NCBI GenBank assembly: GCA_964386865.1
Contig: CAYLUN010000124.1
Location: forward strand, 1-14,108
Direction: 5' to 3'
DNA from: CAYLUN01 sp964386865
GTDB lineage: Bacteria > Verrucomicrobiota > Kiritimatiellia > RFP12 > UBA1067
Length of the DNA: 14,108 nucleotides
Shown here: positions 8,502-14,108 of the stretch, piece by piece
How the letters are laid out: each line of letters opens with the position of its first letter
How positions within the stretch are numbered: position 1 is the first letter of the stretch
The notes under the pieces: generated by a model
Told to the model about the DNA's origin: nothing
What the model saw: the letters and a program-made list of their open reading frames with translations, nothing else
Databases searched by the model: none
Program-made: the position numbers and the translations under genes

Positions 8502-11500
8502 CTATTCCGACGCGCGCACGACGATCTTATAGAAGCCCGCCGCGTGGCCCGCCGTGTCCACGGTGTGGCTGTTGCTCGGCGGCGTGGCGGGCAGGCCCGT
8601 GGCGATGACGCTAAAGGTCCCGCCGAGCGTCGGGGACCAGAGCACGTCGTAGACGCGGCCTTCGAGGCTCGGCCAGCGCAGCGTGAGCTCGTTCGGGGCC
8701 GGCTGGCCGGCGTCGCCGCCGCTCACCAGCTCACGGATGTTGAAGGTCGAGGCACGGTCCGTGGGGTCGGTGCCGGCCACGCACTCGCCGCCGTTGCAGA
8801 GCCCGTCCCCATCGGCGTCCGCGTCGGGATCGACACCGCCCTCGTTCAGGAAGTAGAAGCGCTCCCACACGTCGGGCAGGCCGTTGCCGTCCCAGTCGTC
8901 CGAATCCGTGGGCGCGACATAGGGCGCGAACCAGACCGCGTCGGCGATGACCGTGTTCGCGCCGGAAGCCTCGGTCAGGATCCGAACGCTACCTGCCTGG
9001 CCTTCGTCGAAGCGCCACACGCCCAGCGCGTTCCACACGCCGCTGTTCTGCCGCATGTCCACGGTCACGCGGCTGACGCCGTCCGCGTGAGCGACCTCGA
9101 CCGCCACGTTGGTCGCCCGATCCGTGCCGTTCCAGATCAGCCGCACCTCGTACGAGCCGGCTGCGCGGAGGTGCGGCGTGAAGCGCACCCAGTTCGTCGG
9201 GGAGAAGACCTTGCCGTTGTGCAGGTAGTTCGTGCCGTACCGTTTGGACTCGTACTGGCTCCCGACCCATTTGCCGGACCACGCCACGCCGGACGCGTCG
9301 GCGTTGTCGACGATCACATCGTCCGTGCGCGTCCAGCGGAACGCGTCCGCGATGACTGACAGGCCCGCCGAGCCGAGCGTGTGGATCCGCGCGAAGCCGT
9401 TGGTGCCCGACGCGAAGCGGTAGCGCCCAAGCGTGTTCCACTGGCCGGAGTTCTTGTTCATGTCCACCGTGTTGGTGGCCGTTCCGTCGGCGTAGGCGAC
9501 CTCGATCTTCGCCGCCGTCGCGCGGCCGGACGAGCCGTTCCACATTTGCTGGAGCCGGTAGACTCCGGCCTCGGACACGTTCGGCCGGTAGCGCGCCCAG
9601 AGGCTGGCCGAGGCCTGTGTGTTGTTGTGCAGATAATTGGTGCCATAAAACTGCCCCGTGCTGCCGACGCTGCCGACCCACGCGCCCGAGAGTTCGGCCG
9701 CGGGGTTGTCCACGGTCACGTTGTCGCTCTTGACGAAGCGGAAGGCGTCGGCGATCACATAATTACCGGCGGTGCCCTCGGTCAGAATGCGGGCGCTGCC
9801 CGCCGAGCCCGCGAGAAAACGCCAAACGCCGAGCGAGTTCCACACGCCGCCGCTCTGGCGCATGTTGACTTGGACGGTGTTCGTGCCGTCGGCGTGTATG
9901 ACCTCGACCAGCACATTCGTGGCGCGGTTGTCACCCGAACTCCACTTCTGGAAGACCTCGTAGTAGGCGGCCTCCGGCAGCGACGGCGCGTAGCGGATCC
10001 ACTTGTCCGAGCCCTTGCCCGTGCTGCCGTCGTGCAGGTAGTTGGTGCCCTCAAACTGGCCTGCCGCGCTGACGCTGGCTGTCCACGTGCCGCGAATGTC
10101 GTCGGCCGGCACGCTCGTGTTGTCCACCAGCACCGCCACCTCGGGCGGCTCGGGCTCGACGACCACCCGCTGCGGGTAGATCCCGCCGATGGCGAGCTGC
10201 AGCTCAGCCGTCTTGGCGGGGCTGCGGTAGATCTCGCGCGGCAGGCAGCCGTATTTCTTGCAGAGGCCCGCCGCGTAGCCCACCGCCACGCCCATCTGGC
10301 CGCAGGTGTTCATCACGCGCGGGCTGCCCAGCGCCACGTGGCTGACGCTGACGTTGCGGCCGGCCATAAAGAGGTTCGAAATGTCGCGCGAATACAGGCA
10401 GCGGTAAGGGAAATACCACTTGGACACAGCGGTCGGCGTATACGTGGAGATATAGCTGACCGCCGTCGGGTAGTGAAGGTCGATCGACCAGGTGGCGGTG
10501 CCGACCGCGTCCTCGAAATAGACGCCCTGCACGATGTTGCTCTGCACAAGCAGGTAGTCGCCCAAGAGCCGCCGTGACTCGCGCTTGCCCGCCACGTAGG
10601 GCACCCAGTCGAGCGCGCGGTTGGCGTTGGCGCCGCTCTGCTTGGCGTTGTAGAAGTTGCCGTAGATGGCGCGGAACAGGTGGTCTCGGATCGCCTCGGC
10701 GTCGGTGATGGTGCTGAGGTGCATGCCGTACTCCCAGTACCAGTCGCCGCCGGTGGCCACGCGTGTGCCCGCGACCGTGAGCGCCCACGGCACGGCGGGG
10801 AAGTTCGTGGCTGAGCCCGTGTCGCGCGAGGTCCACATGAGCGTGTTGCCCATGGTCATGGCGTCGGCCGCCGCGGGCGCGCGCGACTCGCCGAACTCGG
10901 CCATGGCCTCGCGCCCTGAGCGGTAACTCGCGCCGGCCCAGTAGCCGACCCACGCGTCGCCGGTGCAGTCCGCAAAGAGCGGTGCGCTAAAGCGCTGGCG
11001 AACGCCGGAGTCCATTTGGCGGGCGTCAACCGACACGAGCTGGCGCAGGCCGTTCGTGACCACGCCGTACGCGCGCCAGCCGGTGAAGAGCGTGATCGTC
11101 GGGTACTTCGCCACTTCGGCCAGGCGCTTCACGTCGTAGGTGACGGAGTTGCTGCTCATGTTCACCGCGTCGTTGGCGACGGCGGTCACGATGCGGTGGC
11201 GCTTCTCGCCCTGCGTCTGCACGCGGATCTCGCCGCTGCCGTTGCCGCCCAGCACGGGGCGGTCTTGAATGAGCGCGACCGTCAAGCCCTGCTCTGCGGC
11301 CGCGATCGCCGCGCACGTGCCGGCGAGGCCGCCGCCCACCACCACGAAATCATAGTCGCCTGAGGTCTCAGGCACAGAGTCCTCACCGCGCCGCTGCGCA
11401 CGCCACGCGCGCAGCCCCGCCGCGTCGTTCGGCGGCGCGGAGGCCGAAAGGTCATCGGTGATGCAAAGGGCGTCGCAGCGGCCTTCGAACCCGGTCAGAT

Positions 11501-11915
11501 CCTTCAGCCGGAGTTCGACTTCGGCGTCCGCGAGCGTCACCGTGCCGCCGTCCACCCAGCCCCACGTTGCGGGCGTCGTGCCGAAGACGGTCGGCAGGGT
11601 CTCTCCGTTGAGCGAAACTTGGAAGCGCCCCGGCTTCTCGCCCGCGAAGTCCGGCGTCCAGTCGCGCGTGCGCACCCACAGCCGCCACGTGCCGGCGGCA
11701 GGCAGCGTCACCGTGGTGGCCGCGTCCGCCACGGGCACGCCCATACCGTGAGCGAGCAGGTAAGGAGAACCCATCACGTCCACGAACTGCGTGTCGAGCG
11801 CCCAGCCGCCCTTCTGCGCGAAACTCTCGGCCTCGACCAAGACCTCCGCAGCCGACGCCGCCAGGCAGGCGCTCGCTGCCGCAGCAACTGCGCATGTAGT
11901 AGCCCTCAACCGCAT
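8502..11915 (-). CDS. Secreted FAD-dependent oxidoreductase with three golvesin-like domains
   Basis: 1,137 residues from the ATG at 11915, chosen over the ATG at 11948 because AAGGAG lies five bases upstream and the protein then begins with a signal peptide (MRLRATTCAVAAAASACLAA, cleavage near ASA-AE). Residues 24-150 look like a beta-sandwich binding module. The FAD domain follows, with the Rossmann motif GGGLAG at 194-199, RPVLGGNGSGEIRV after it, and the family's late motif (SRDISNLFMAGRNVSVSH, then GSPRVMNTCGQMGVAVGYAA). Three golvesin-like repeats start at residues 597, 735 and 869. A TSP3 segment (about 1003-1053) and the tail ending FYKIVVRASE close the protein. Known: FAD_oxidored proteins are usually exported and their substrates poorly defined. 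Inferred: it acts outside the cytoplasm on a carbohydrate or similar polymer. The same TSP3 motif as in the RHS protein suggests shared export or anchoring. Confidence 0.95.
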   Translation of the reverse strand: MRLRATTCAVAAAASACLAASAAEVLVEAESFAQKGGWALDTQFVDVMGSPYLLAHGMGVPVADAATTVTLPAAGTWRLWVRTRDWTPDFAGEKPGRFQVSLNGETLPTVFGTTPATWGWVDGGTVTLADAEVELRLKDLTGFEGRCDALCITDDLSASAPPNDAAGLRAWRAQRRGEDSVPETSGDYDFVVVGGGLAGTCAAIAAAEQGLTVALIQDRPVLGGNGSGEIRVQTQGEKRHRIVTAVANDAVNMSSNSVTYDVKRLAEVAKYPTITLFTGWRAYGVVTNGLRQLVSVDARQMDSGVRQRFSAPLFADCTGDAWVGYWAGASYRSGREAMAEFGESRAPAAADAMTMGNTLMWTSRDTGSATNFPAVPWALTVAGTRVATGGDWYWEYGMHLSTITDAEAIRDHLFRAIYGNFYNAKQSGANANRALDWVPYVAGKRESRRLLGDYLLVQSNIVQGVYFEDAVGTATWSIDLHYPTAVSYISTYTPTAVSKWYFPYRCLYSRDISNLFMAGRNVSVSHVALGSPRVMNTCGQMGVAVGYAAGLCKKYGCLPREIYRSPAKTAELQLAIGGIYPQRVVVEPEPPEVAVLVDNTSVPADDIRGTWTASVSAAGQFEGTNYLHDGSTGKGSDKWIRYAPSLPEAAYYEVFQKWSSGDNRATNVLVEVIHADGTNTVQVNMRQSGGVWNSLGVWRFLAGSAGSARILTEGTAGNYVIADAFRFVKSDNVTVDNPAAELSGAWVGSVGSTGQFYGTNYLHNNTQASASLWARYRPNVSEAGVYRLQQMWNGSSGRATAAKIEVAYADGTATNTVDMNKNSGQWNTLGRYRFASGTNGFARIHTLGSAGLSVIADAFRWTRTDDVIVDNADASGVAWSGKWVGSQYESKRYGTNYLHNGKVFSPTNWVRFTPHLRAAGSYEVRLIWNGTDRATNVAVEVAHADGVSRVTVDMRQNSGVWNALGVWRFDEGQAGSVRILTEASGANTVIADAVWFAPYVAPTDSDDWDGNGLPDVWERFYFLNEGGVDPDADADGDGLCNGGECVAGTDPTDRASTFNIRELVSGGDAGQPAPNELTLRWPSLEGRVYDVLWSPTLGGTFSVIATGLPATPPSNSHTVDTAGHAAGFYKIVVRASE
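8925..10127 (-). repeat. Three tandem golvesin-like modules in the oxidoreductase gene
   Basis: A V-D-N tripeptide opens each unit at 10119-10127, 9705-9713 and 9303-9311, so the periods are 414 and 402 bp. Each unit then shows W-x-x-S, a YGTNYLH or EGTNYLH segment, W-x-R-x-x-P, a W-x-x-G/S-x-x-R-A-T segment, V-D-M or V-N-M, W-N-x-L-G and I-A-D-A. The modules are diverged, so the duplication is old. They resemble the beta-sandwich golvesin/xanthan-lyase type domain, which suggests polymer binding. Confidence 0.85.
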
Positions 11916-11920
11916 GCCAA

Positions 11921-11926
11921 CTCCTT
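11921..11926 (-). promoter_or_regulatory. Ribosome binding site that decides the oxidoreductase start
   Basis: AAGGAG on the minus strand, five bases before the ATG at 11915. It rules out the in-frame ATG eleven codons upstream as the main start. Confidence 0.8.
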
Positions 11927-11966
11927 GCGTTCCGAACACGGTTCGCATTGTCCACTCAGTGACTCT

Positions 11967-11975
11967 ATTTTATCA
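11967..11975 (-). promoter_or_regulatory. Candidate extended -10 promoter of the oxidoreductase gene
   Basis: TGATAAAAT on the minus strand gives a TGn plus TAAAAT element about 50 bases before the start codon. No good -35 hexamer lies 17 bp upstream, which fits the extended -10 type. A 9-bp palindrome CACTCAGTG (11953-11961) falls near the expected transcription start. Confidence 0.4.
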
Positions 11976-12025
11976 CACAGCGGACCGCGAGCGCCACGCC
12001 TGATTTCGCGGTGAATGCGGGCGAC

Positions 12026-12070
12026 GCTCAGATCCCAGCATGAGGCGAATGGGGGTTGGGATGGCTGAGC
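12026..12070 (-). repeat. Long hairpin directly after the mazF stop, attC-like in shape
   Basis: Minus-strand arms GCTCAG-CC-ATCCCA and TGGGAT-CTGAGC pair over 12 bp with two unpaired C on the 5' arm and a 19-base loop. The outer end lies two bases beyond the mazF stop codon (12072-12074). There is no T-run, so it is not a classical intrinsic terminator. The two-base bulge on the 5' arm matches the two attC-like sites further right, but no GTTRRRY end is present. It could be a degenerate cassette end or an mRNA 3' stabiliser. Confidence 0.6.
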
Positions 12071-12071
12071 T

Positions 12072-12395
12072 CTATTTCTGGAACATTTCGAGCAAGACGT
12101 TAAGAACGCGGAGGGACTCCGCAGAGGTAAGATGCCCCAGCCTCTTCACGAGTCGGGCCTTGTCTACGGTCCGGATCTGATCAAGGACGATTTGTCCTTC
12201 GACACTGTGGAACTTGCACGAGACCCGCGTCGGGTAGTCGCGACCTTTGCTCGTCATGGGCGCAATGATGACCGTTCCGATGTGCTGGTTCATCTCATCC
12301 GGCGAGATGATGGTGCAGGGCCTCGTCTTTTTGAGCTCGTGCCCGACCGTTGGATCGAGTGCAATAAGGAACACGTCGAAGCGATTCACTTCCAT
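12072..12395 (-). CDS. mazF: MazF/PemK-family toxin (endoribonuclease)
   Basis: 107 residues, close to the 110 typical of the family. Visible family marks: RFDVFLIALDPTVGHELKKT followed by RP and a hydrophobic strand (the P-x-x-G-x-E-x-x-K-x-RP signature), SPDEMN, IIAPMTS, and the late LDQIRTVDKARL. Known: MazF-type proteins cut single-stranded RNA at short sequences and stop translation until neutralised by the partner antitoxin. The ATG at 12395 overlaps the end of the antitoxin gene by 10 bp (ATGGAAGTGA) and has GAGGAG five bases upstream. An earlier in-frame ATG seven codons upstream lies inside the antitoxin and lacks this site. The overlap implies coupled translation with the toxin made second. 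All expected residues seem present, so it is probably active. Cleavage specificity cannot be read from the sequence. Confidence 0.95.
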   Translation of the reverse strand: MEVNRFDVFLIALDPTVGHELKKTRPCTIISPDEMNQHIGTVIIAPMTSKGRDYPTRVSCKFHSVEGQIVLDQIRTVDKARLVKRLGHLTSAESLRVLNVLLEMFQK

Positions 12396-12640
12396 TCCCA
12401 CTCCTCCTCGTCCCACCGGTTTGATGCTGGTTGGCCGTCAAGCAACTTGTCGTCCCCCGCCTGTGCCATCCGTGCGAAGGCGGCATCCCAGCCGGCGCGC
12501 GGCTGCCGGGGCGCACGAATCAGGATCATGGAGTCGCGGACATCCATCTCGACCTGCTCCGTCAGCCCACACTGCTCAATAAAGGGCTTGGGTATCCGGA
12601 TGCCGCGTGAGTTGCCAATCGGTATCAACGTCGTTTTCAT
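12386..12640 (-). CDS. mazE: MazE-type antitoxin with AbrB/SpoVT DNA-binding domain
   Basis: 84 residues, about the length of known MazE proteins. The N-terminus (MKTTLIPIGNSRGIRIPKPF) is the swapped-hairpin AbrB/MazE fold marker with the G-N-S-x-G-I-x-I-P core. The acidic, Trp-rich C-terminus ending DEEEWEWK is the segment that in this family wraps the toxin. Known: the antitoxin binds and inhibits MazF and represses its own operon as a complex. The ATG at 12640 is chosen because the AbrB motif starts there. Residues upstream in the same frame are not family-like, and a strong promoter ends just before this codon. It overlaps mazF by 10 bp in one operon. Base composition is lower in GC than the two large genes, consistent with acquisition. 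Confidence 0.95.
   Translation of the reverse strand: MKTTLIPIGNSRGIRIPKPFIEQCGLTEQVEMDVRDSMILIRAPRQPRAGWDAAFARMAQAGDDKLLDGQPASNRWDEEEWEWK
12401..12406 (-). promoter_or_regulatory. mazF ribosome binding site inside mazE
   Basis: GAGGAG on the minus strand, five bases before the mazF ATG at 12395. It lies within the codons for the acidic C-terminus of the antitoxin, so toxin initiation is embedded in antitoxin translation. Confidence 0.65.
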
Positions 12641-12647
12641 AGCCAGT

Positions 12648-12676
12648 AGTGTATCCACTTTGTGGCTACATGTCAA
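12648..12676 (-). promoter_or_regulatory. mazEF promoter, near consensus
   Basis: On the minus strand TTGACA (12671-12676), a 17-bp spacer, then TACACT (12648-12653). The -35 is perfect and the -10 matches five of six positions. Only seven bases (12641-12647) separate the -10 from the antitoxin ATG at 12640, so transcription should start at or within about a base of the start codon. The mRNA may be leaderless, which fits the lack of a Shine-Dalgarno sequence. Confidence 0.75.
12650..12670. promoter_or_regulatory. Inverted-repeat operator between -35 and -10 of mazEF
   Basis: Plus strand TGTATCCAC-TTT-GTGGCTACA. The two 9-base arms match at eight positions and fill the promoter spacer. Binding here would block RNA polymerase. 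AbrB/MazE antitoxins repress their own promoters, so this is the expected binding site of the MazEF complex; that is an inference from position and symmetry. Confidence 0.65.
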
Positions 12677-12925
12677 CGATCCGCCCTTTCTACAGGCCAC
12701 AACGCGCGTCGAGCGCGAGGCACGGCGCGGTTACGCCGTTGCATGAGTGGGCCTGGGCGTCCTTTATGACTTCAGTCCTCATCGGGCTCGGCAACCAATT
12801 GCCCTCCTCTGTACGTAATCTTCGAGTCGGGTGGAGTCTCCATATCTTAAGCGAAGTGACGCAGTCTCTCCCTGTGTGCACCAAGGGTCTTCTTTGCGTC
12901 GGCGAGCACCTTCTTGATCCTTCTG
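12671..12925. other. Gene-poor stretch between the mazEF promoter and the next attC-like site
   Basis: No normal-length gene is supported. In one minus-strand frame two very short open frames follow each other. One of about 24 codons starts just after the attC-like end and finishes at 12847 (contains DAKKTLGAHRERLRHFA). The other has 23 codons from the ATG at 12843 to 12772 (METPPDSKITYRGGQLVAEP, then DED). Their amino-acid make-up is protein-like, but neither has a clear ribosome site. The left end of the stretch holds a weak inverted repeat (12695-12753), described separately. It could be an empty or decayed cassette. Confidence 0.4.
12695..12753 (-). repeat. Weak attC-like inverted repeat upstream of mazEF
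   Basis: On the minus strand GGCCCA ... CAACGGCG pairs with CGCGTTG-TGGCC at the other end: outer GGCC/GGCC, CA/TG, then CAACG/CGTTG, with unpaired bases on the 5' arm. The total is 59 bp. There is no proper GTTRRRY, so if this was a recombination site it has decayed. Confidence 0.2.
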
Positions 12926-12993
12926 GCCTAACGTCAGCGGCCTCCAACCACCGGAGCCGAAGGCGAACGGGGGTTTGGAGAGGCGCGTTCGGC
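12926..12993 (-). repeat. attC-like site 1 (integron cassette end)
   Basis: 68 bp. On the minus strand it begins GCCGAAC and ends GTTAGGC, which pair at six of seven positions and match the RYYYAAC/GTTRRRY ends of attC except for one base. Inside, GCCTC-TC-CAA pairs with TTGGAGGC over 8 bp with two unpaired bases on the 5' arm, around a 27-base loop. It holds the last codons and stop of the gene at 12934-13416, as attC sites often do. The length is within the normal attC range. Confidence 0.6.
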
Positions 12994-13416
12994 TTTCCTC
13001 TTCTCACGTTCTCTATCAGCCTTTTCCCAAGACTCGATGTCTTTTATGATCATCTCCGCTTGACGTTTACACCTCTGCTCTTCCGACATCTCGATAAGTT
13101 CGTCGAAACAGTCTGAATTTGCAGTTGTCAGGCGTCCGAATACGTCCACATAGATTGAGACGGGTTCCCCGAAGGCGAAGTGTGTGCTGTATGAAACGAA
13201 CCAGCCGGGCCACTGACGAGTACCGCGGTGGTCGTGCCAGAATACGGGAATGAAGGTGTCGTGTTCCCATCCGATGCGAGTGAGCATATGACCCATAAAT
13301 GCATCAGCCGCTCGGCGAGCGCGCCGCTGAGTGAGTTCCTTGAGCCACAGGGTCAGAAAAAACAGCATCGCAACAGCAACTACAGATCGTACGAATATGT
13401 CTCTTTTTTTCACCAT
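12934..13416 (-). CDS. Hypothetical single-pass membrane protein, probable gene cassette
   Basis: 160 residues, family not recognised. The N-terminus is KK-R followed by a hydrophobic segment (about 11-26, SVVAVAMLFFLTLWL) and then a basic stretch (TQRRARR). This suggests a signal anchor, although the side of the membrane is uncertain. The middle is aromatic-rich (GWEHDTFIPVFWHD, WPGWFVSYSTHFAFG, VSIYVDVFGRL). A charged, probably helical part follows (about 108-142), and then a Pro/Gly-rich tail. The final 20 or so residues, including SPNPRSPSAPVVGGR, are encoded by the attC-like site and so are probably not a conserved domain. The ATG at 13416 lies 22 bases after the end of the upstream attC-like site, a spacing usual for cassette genes; no strong ribosome site is seen. 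The whole unit between the two GTTAGGC ends is about 513 bp. Confidence 0.75.
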   Translation of the reverse strand: MVKKRDIFVRSVVAVAMLFFLTLWLKELTQRRARRAADAFMGHMLTRIGWEHDTFIPVFWHDHRGTRQWPGWFVSYSTHFAFGEPVSIYVDVFGRLTTANSDCFDELIEMSEEQRCKRQAEMIIKDIESWEKADREREKRKAERASPNPRSPSAPVVGGR

Positions 13417-13438
13417 CTTGTTGCCGCTTCAACGATTG

Positions 13439-13489
13439 GCCTAACGGGCGGCGAACTTGCGAGCCGTACCGTTCAGGCCGTTGTTCGCC
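13439..13489 (-). repeat. attC-like site 2 (integron cassette end)
   Basis: 51 bp. On the minus strand it begins GGCGAAC and ends GTTAGGC (five of seven paired). The inner arms CGGC-CT-GAAC and GTTCGCCG pair over 8 bp with two unpaired bases on the 5' arm, around a 14-base loop. The layout matches site 1, although the sequence differs except for the GTTAGGCCA end. It contains the stop codon of the gene at 13441-13995. It is short for an attC and the outer pairing is weaker than in site 1. Confidence 0.5.
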
Positions 13490-13995
13490 TTTTGGCCTTT
13501 CCGTGTCGAGTACAGGAATGGCGTTTCCAGGTCTGAGAGACGGATTGTGATGTCCTCCGCTTCAAGCGTCACGACACAACGCCAATTATGACCGTCGATG
13601 ACCAACTCGCGCGCATCGCCAATCGTGTCCTCCTCCAGCCAGACGCCGCCAATCCAGAACTCCGTTTTGTCCATCTTGAACCCTTGCGAGACGCGCCACT
13701 CCAGGGAACGTACGGGCGAGATCGTCAATCGTGAGTCAGCAACATAGAGTTCGTTCCCTGTGGTGTTCTTGACGAACCCCAGTTCCCAGCAATCCCGGTT
13801 GATCGGGATTGTGAGGTGCTTGCCGCGCAAGGAAACATCCGATTCCCGAAACCTGGCGTCATGAATGAGGCTGCTGAGAAAGACGAGATCGTGGCGCCGG
13901 TTCGAGTCCCGTCGAACTGAGTAGACCACCTTGCGTGGCACGCCGCCAAAGTGGTCAAAGAACAGCCTCTGGAAATCCGGTTGTTTCATTCTCAT
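13441..13995 (-). CDS. Hypothetical soluble protein, probable gene cassette
   Basis: 184 residues from the ATG at 13995; a second ATG two codons later is equally possible, and neither has a strong ribosome site. The family is not recognised. No signal peptide or membrane segment is visible. The protein alternates charged and hydrophobic residues in a way that suggests a beta-rich fold (KHLTIPINRDCWELGFVKN, NELYVADSRLTISPVRSLEW, CVVTLEAEDITIRLSD). Ser-Leu-Ile-His-Asp-Ala-Arg-Phe near residue 42 stands out but proves no activity. The last residues (NNGLNGTARKFAAR) are encoded by the attC-like site, so the true domain probably ends near residue 168. Codon use and GC are lower than in the large genes. 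The downstream gene starts 24 bases after the stop, on the same strand. Confidence 0.8.
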   Translation of the reverse strand: MRMKQPDFQRLFFDHFGGVPRKVVYSVRRDSNRRHDLVFLSSLIHDARFRESDVSLRGKHLTIPINRDCWELGFVKNTTGNELYVADSRLTISPVRSLEWRVSQGFKMDKTEFWIGGVWLEEDTIGDARELVIDGHNWRCVVTLEAEDITIRLSDLETPFLYSTRKGQKANNGLNGTARKFAAR

Positions 13996-14062
13996 TGTTT
14001 CTGGCGAACAGTGTTATTTAGCCTACTTCGAGGGGATGCGACATCTCTCGTTCAATGACGAG

Positions 14063-14091
14063 ATGGTATGTGCTCGGGTGACGATAGTCAA
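14063..14091 (-). promoter_or_regulatory. Candidate promoter upstream of the 13441-13995 gene
   Basis: On the minus strand TTGACT (14086-14091), a 17-bp spacer, then TACCAT (14063-14068). The match is fair. Transcription would start about 60 bases before the ATG at 13995. A small hairpin, ATCTCGT/ACGAGAGAT, lies around the predicted start. Nothing else is seen in 13996-14108. Confidence 0.3.
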
Positions 14092-14108
14092 GAGCCCAAA
14101 GGCATGTG

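Noticed and set aside
9381..10577. A 398-codon plus-strand open frame
   Set aside because: Antisense shadow of the oxidoreductase gene, rich in Arg, Val and His with no family features or ribosome site.
11953..11961. CACTCAGTG palindrome near the oxidoreductase start as an operator
   Set aside because: Nine bases with one centre base is too short to call without a second copy.
12690..13007. A 105-codon minus-strand open frame covering the gene-poor stretch
   Set aside because: Arg-rich and without family likeness. It starts inside another gene and runs through the attC-like site in the wrong frame.
12649..13116. A 155-codon plus-strand open frame over the mazEF promoter
   Set aside because: It overlaps the promoter, the attC-like site and a minus-strand gene, and its residue order is not protein-like.
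1..14108. CRISPR array, tRNA, rRNA or insertion sequence
   Set aside because: No regularly spaced direct repeats of CRISPR size, no transposase-like frame with terminal repeats, and no recognisable RNA gene were seen.

Overview
The window reads as a piece of a GC-rich bacterial genome from the PVC group, most likely a Kiritimatiellota, Lentisphaerota or Verrucomicrobiota member. The main clue is that two very large exported proteins both carry thrombospondin type-3-like calcium repeats (DxDxDG, GTDP). One of them also ends in the Trp/Tyr-rich tail common in that group (LTLRWPSLEGRVYDV, FYKIVV). This assignment rests on protein style, not on a marker gene. Every gene I can support lies on the minus strand, so transcription runs from right to left.

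Left part (1-8233): one open frame of at least 2,744 codons encoding a giant RHS/YD-repeat protein. In order it has a membrane or signal segment, TSP3 repeats, an RCC1-like block, a long second TSP3 block, a fibronectin-like and Cys-rich middle, and an RHS core ending in the RHS signature. The frame runs off the left edge just after the conserved core, so the variable C-terminal tip (in polymorphic toxins, the effector) is mostly outside the window. Base composition drops sharply at the core/tip junction. Four different tandem arrays of 7-bp units sit in frame in the distal core. The promoter region (8234-8501) contains a run of eight G in the spacer of a plausible promoter.

Middle (8502-11915): a secreted FAD-dependent oxidoreductase of the FAD_oxidored type. 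It has an N-terminal beta-sandwich-like module, three tandem golvesin-like modules (about 135 residues apart) and a TSP3-containing C-terminus.

Right part (about 12026-14108): lower-GC small genes packed as two hypothetical genes and a complete MazE/MazF-type toxin-antitoxin pair. The two hypothetical genes each terminate inside an inverted-repeat element that looks like an integron attC site: it ends in GTTAGGC, has a partly complementary 7-mer at the other end, and has an inner 8-bp stem with two unpaired bases on the same arm. A related hairpin lies just after mazF. My main inference is that this is an integron-type gene cassette array, with any integrase to the right of the window. The mazEF pair has its own near-consensus promoter with an inverted-repeat operator between -35 and -10, and its antitoxin mRNA may be almost leaderless.
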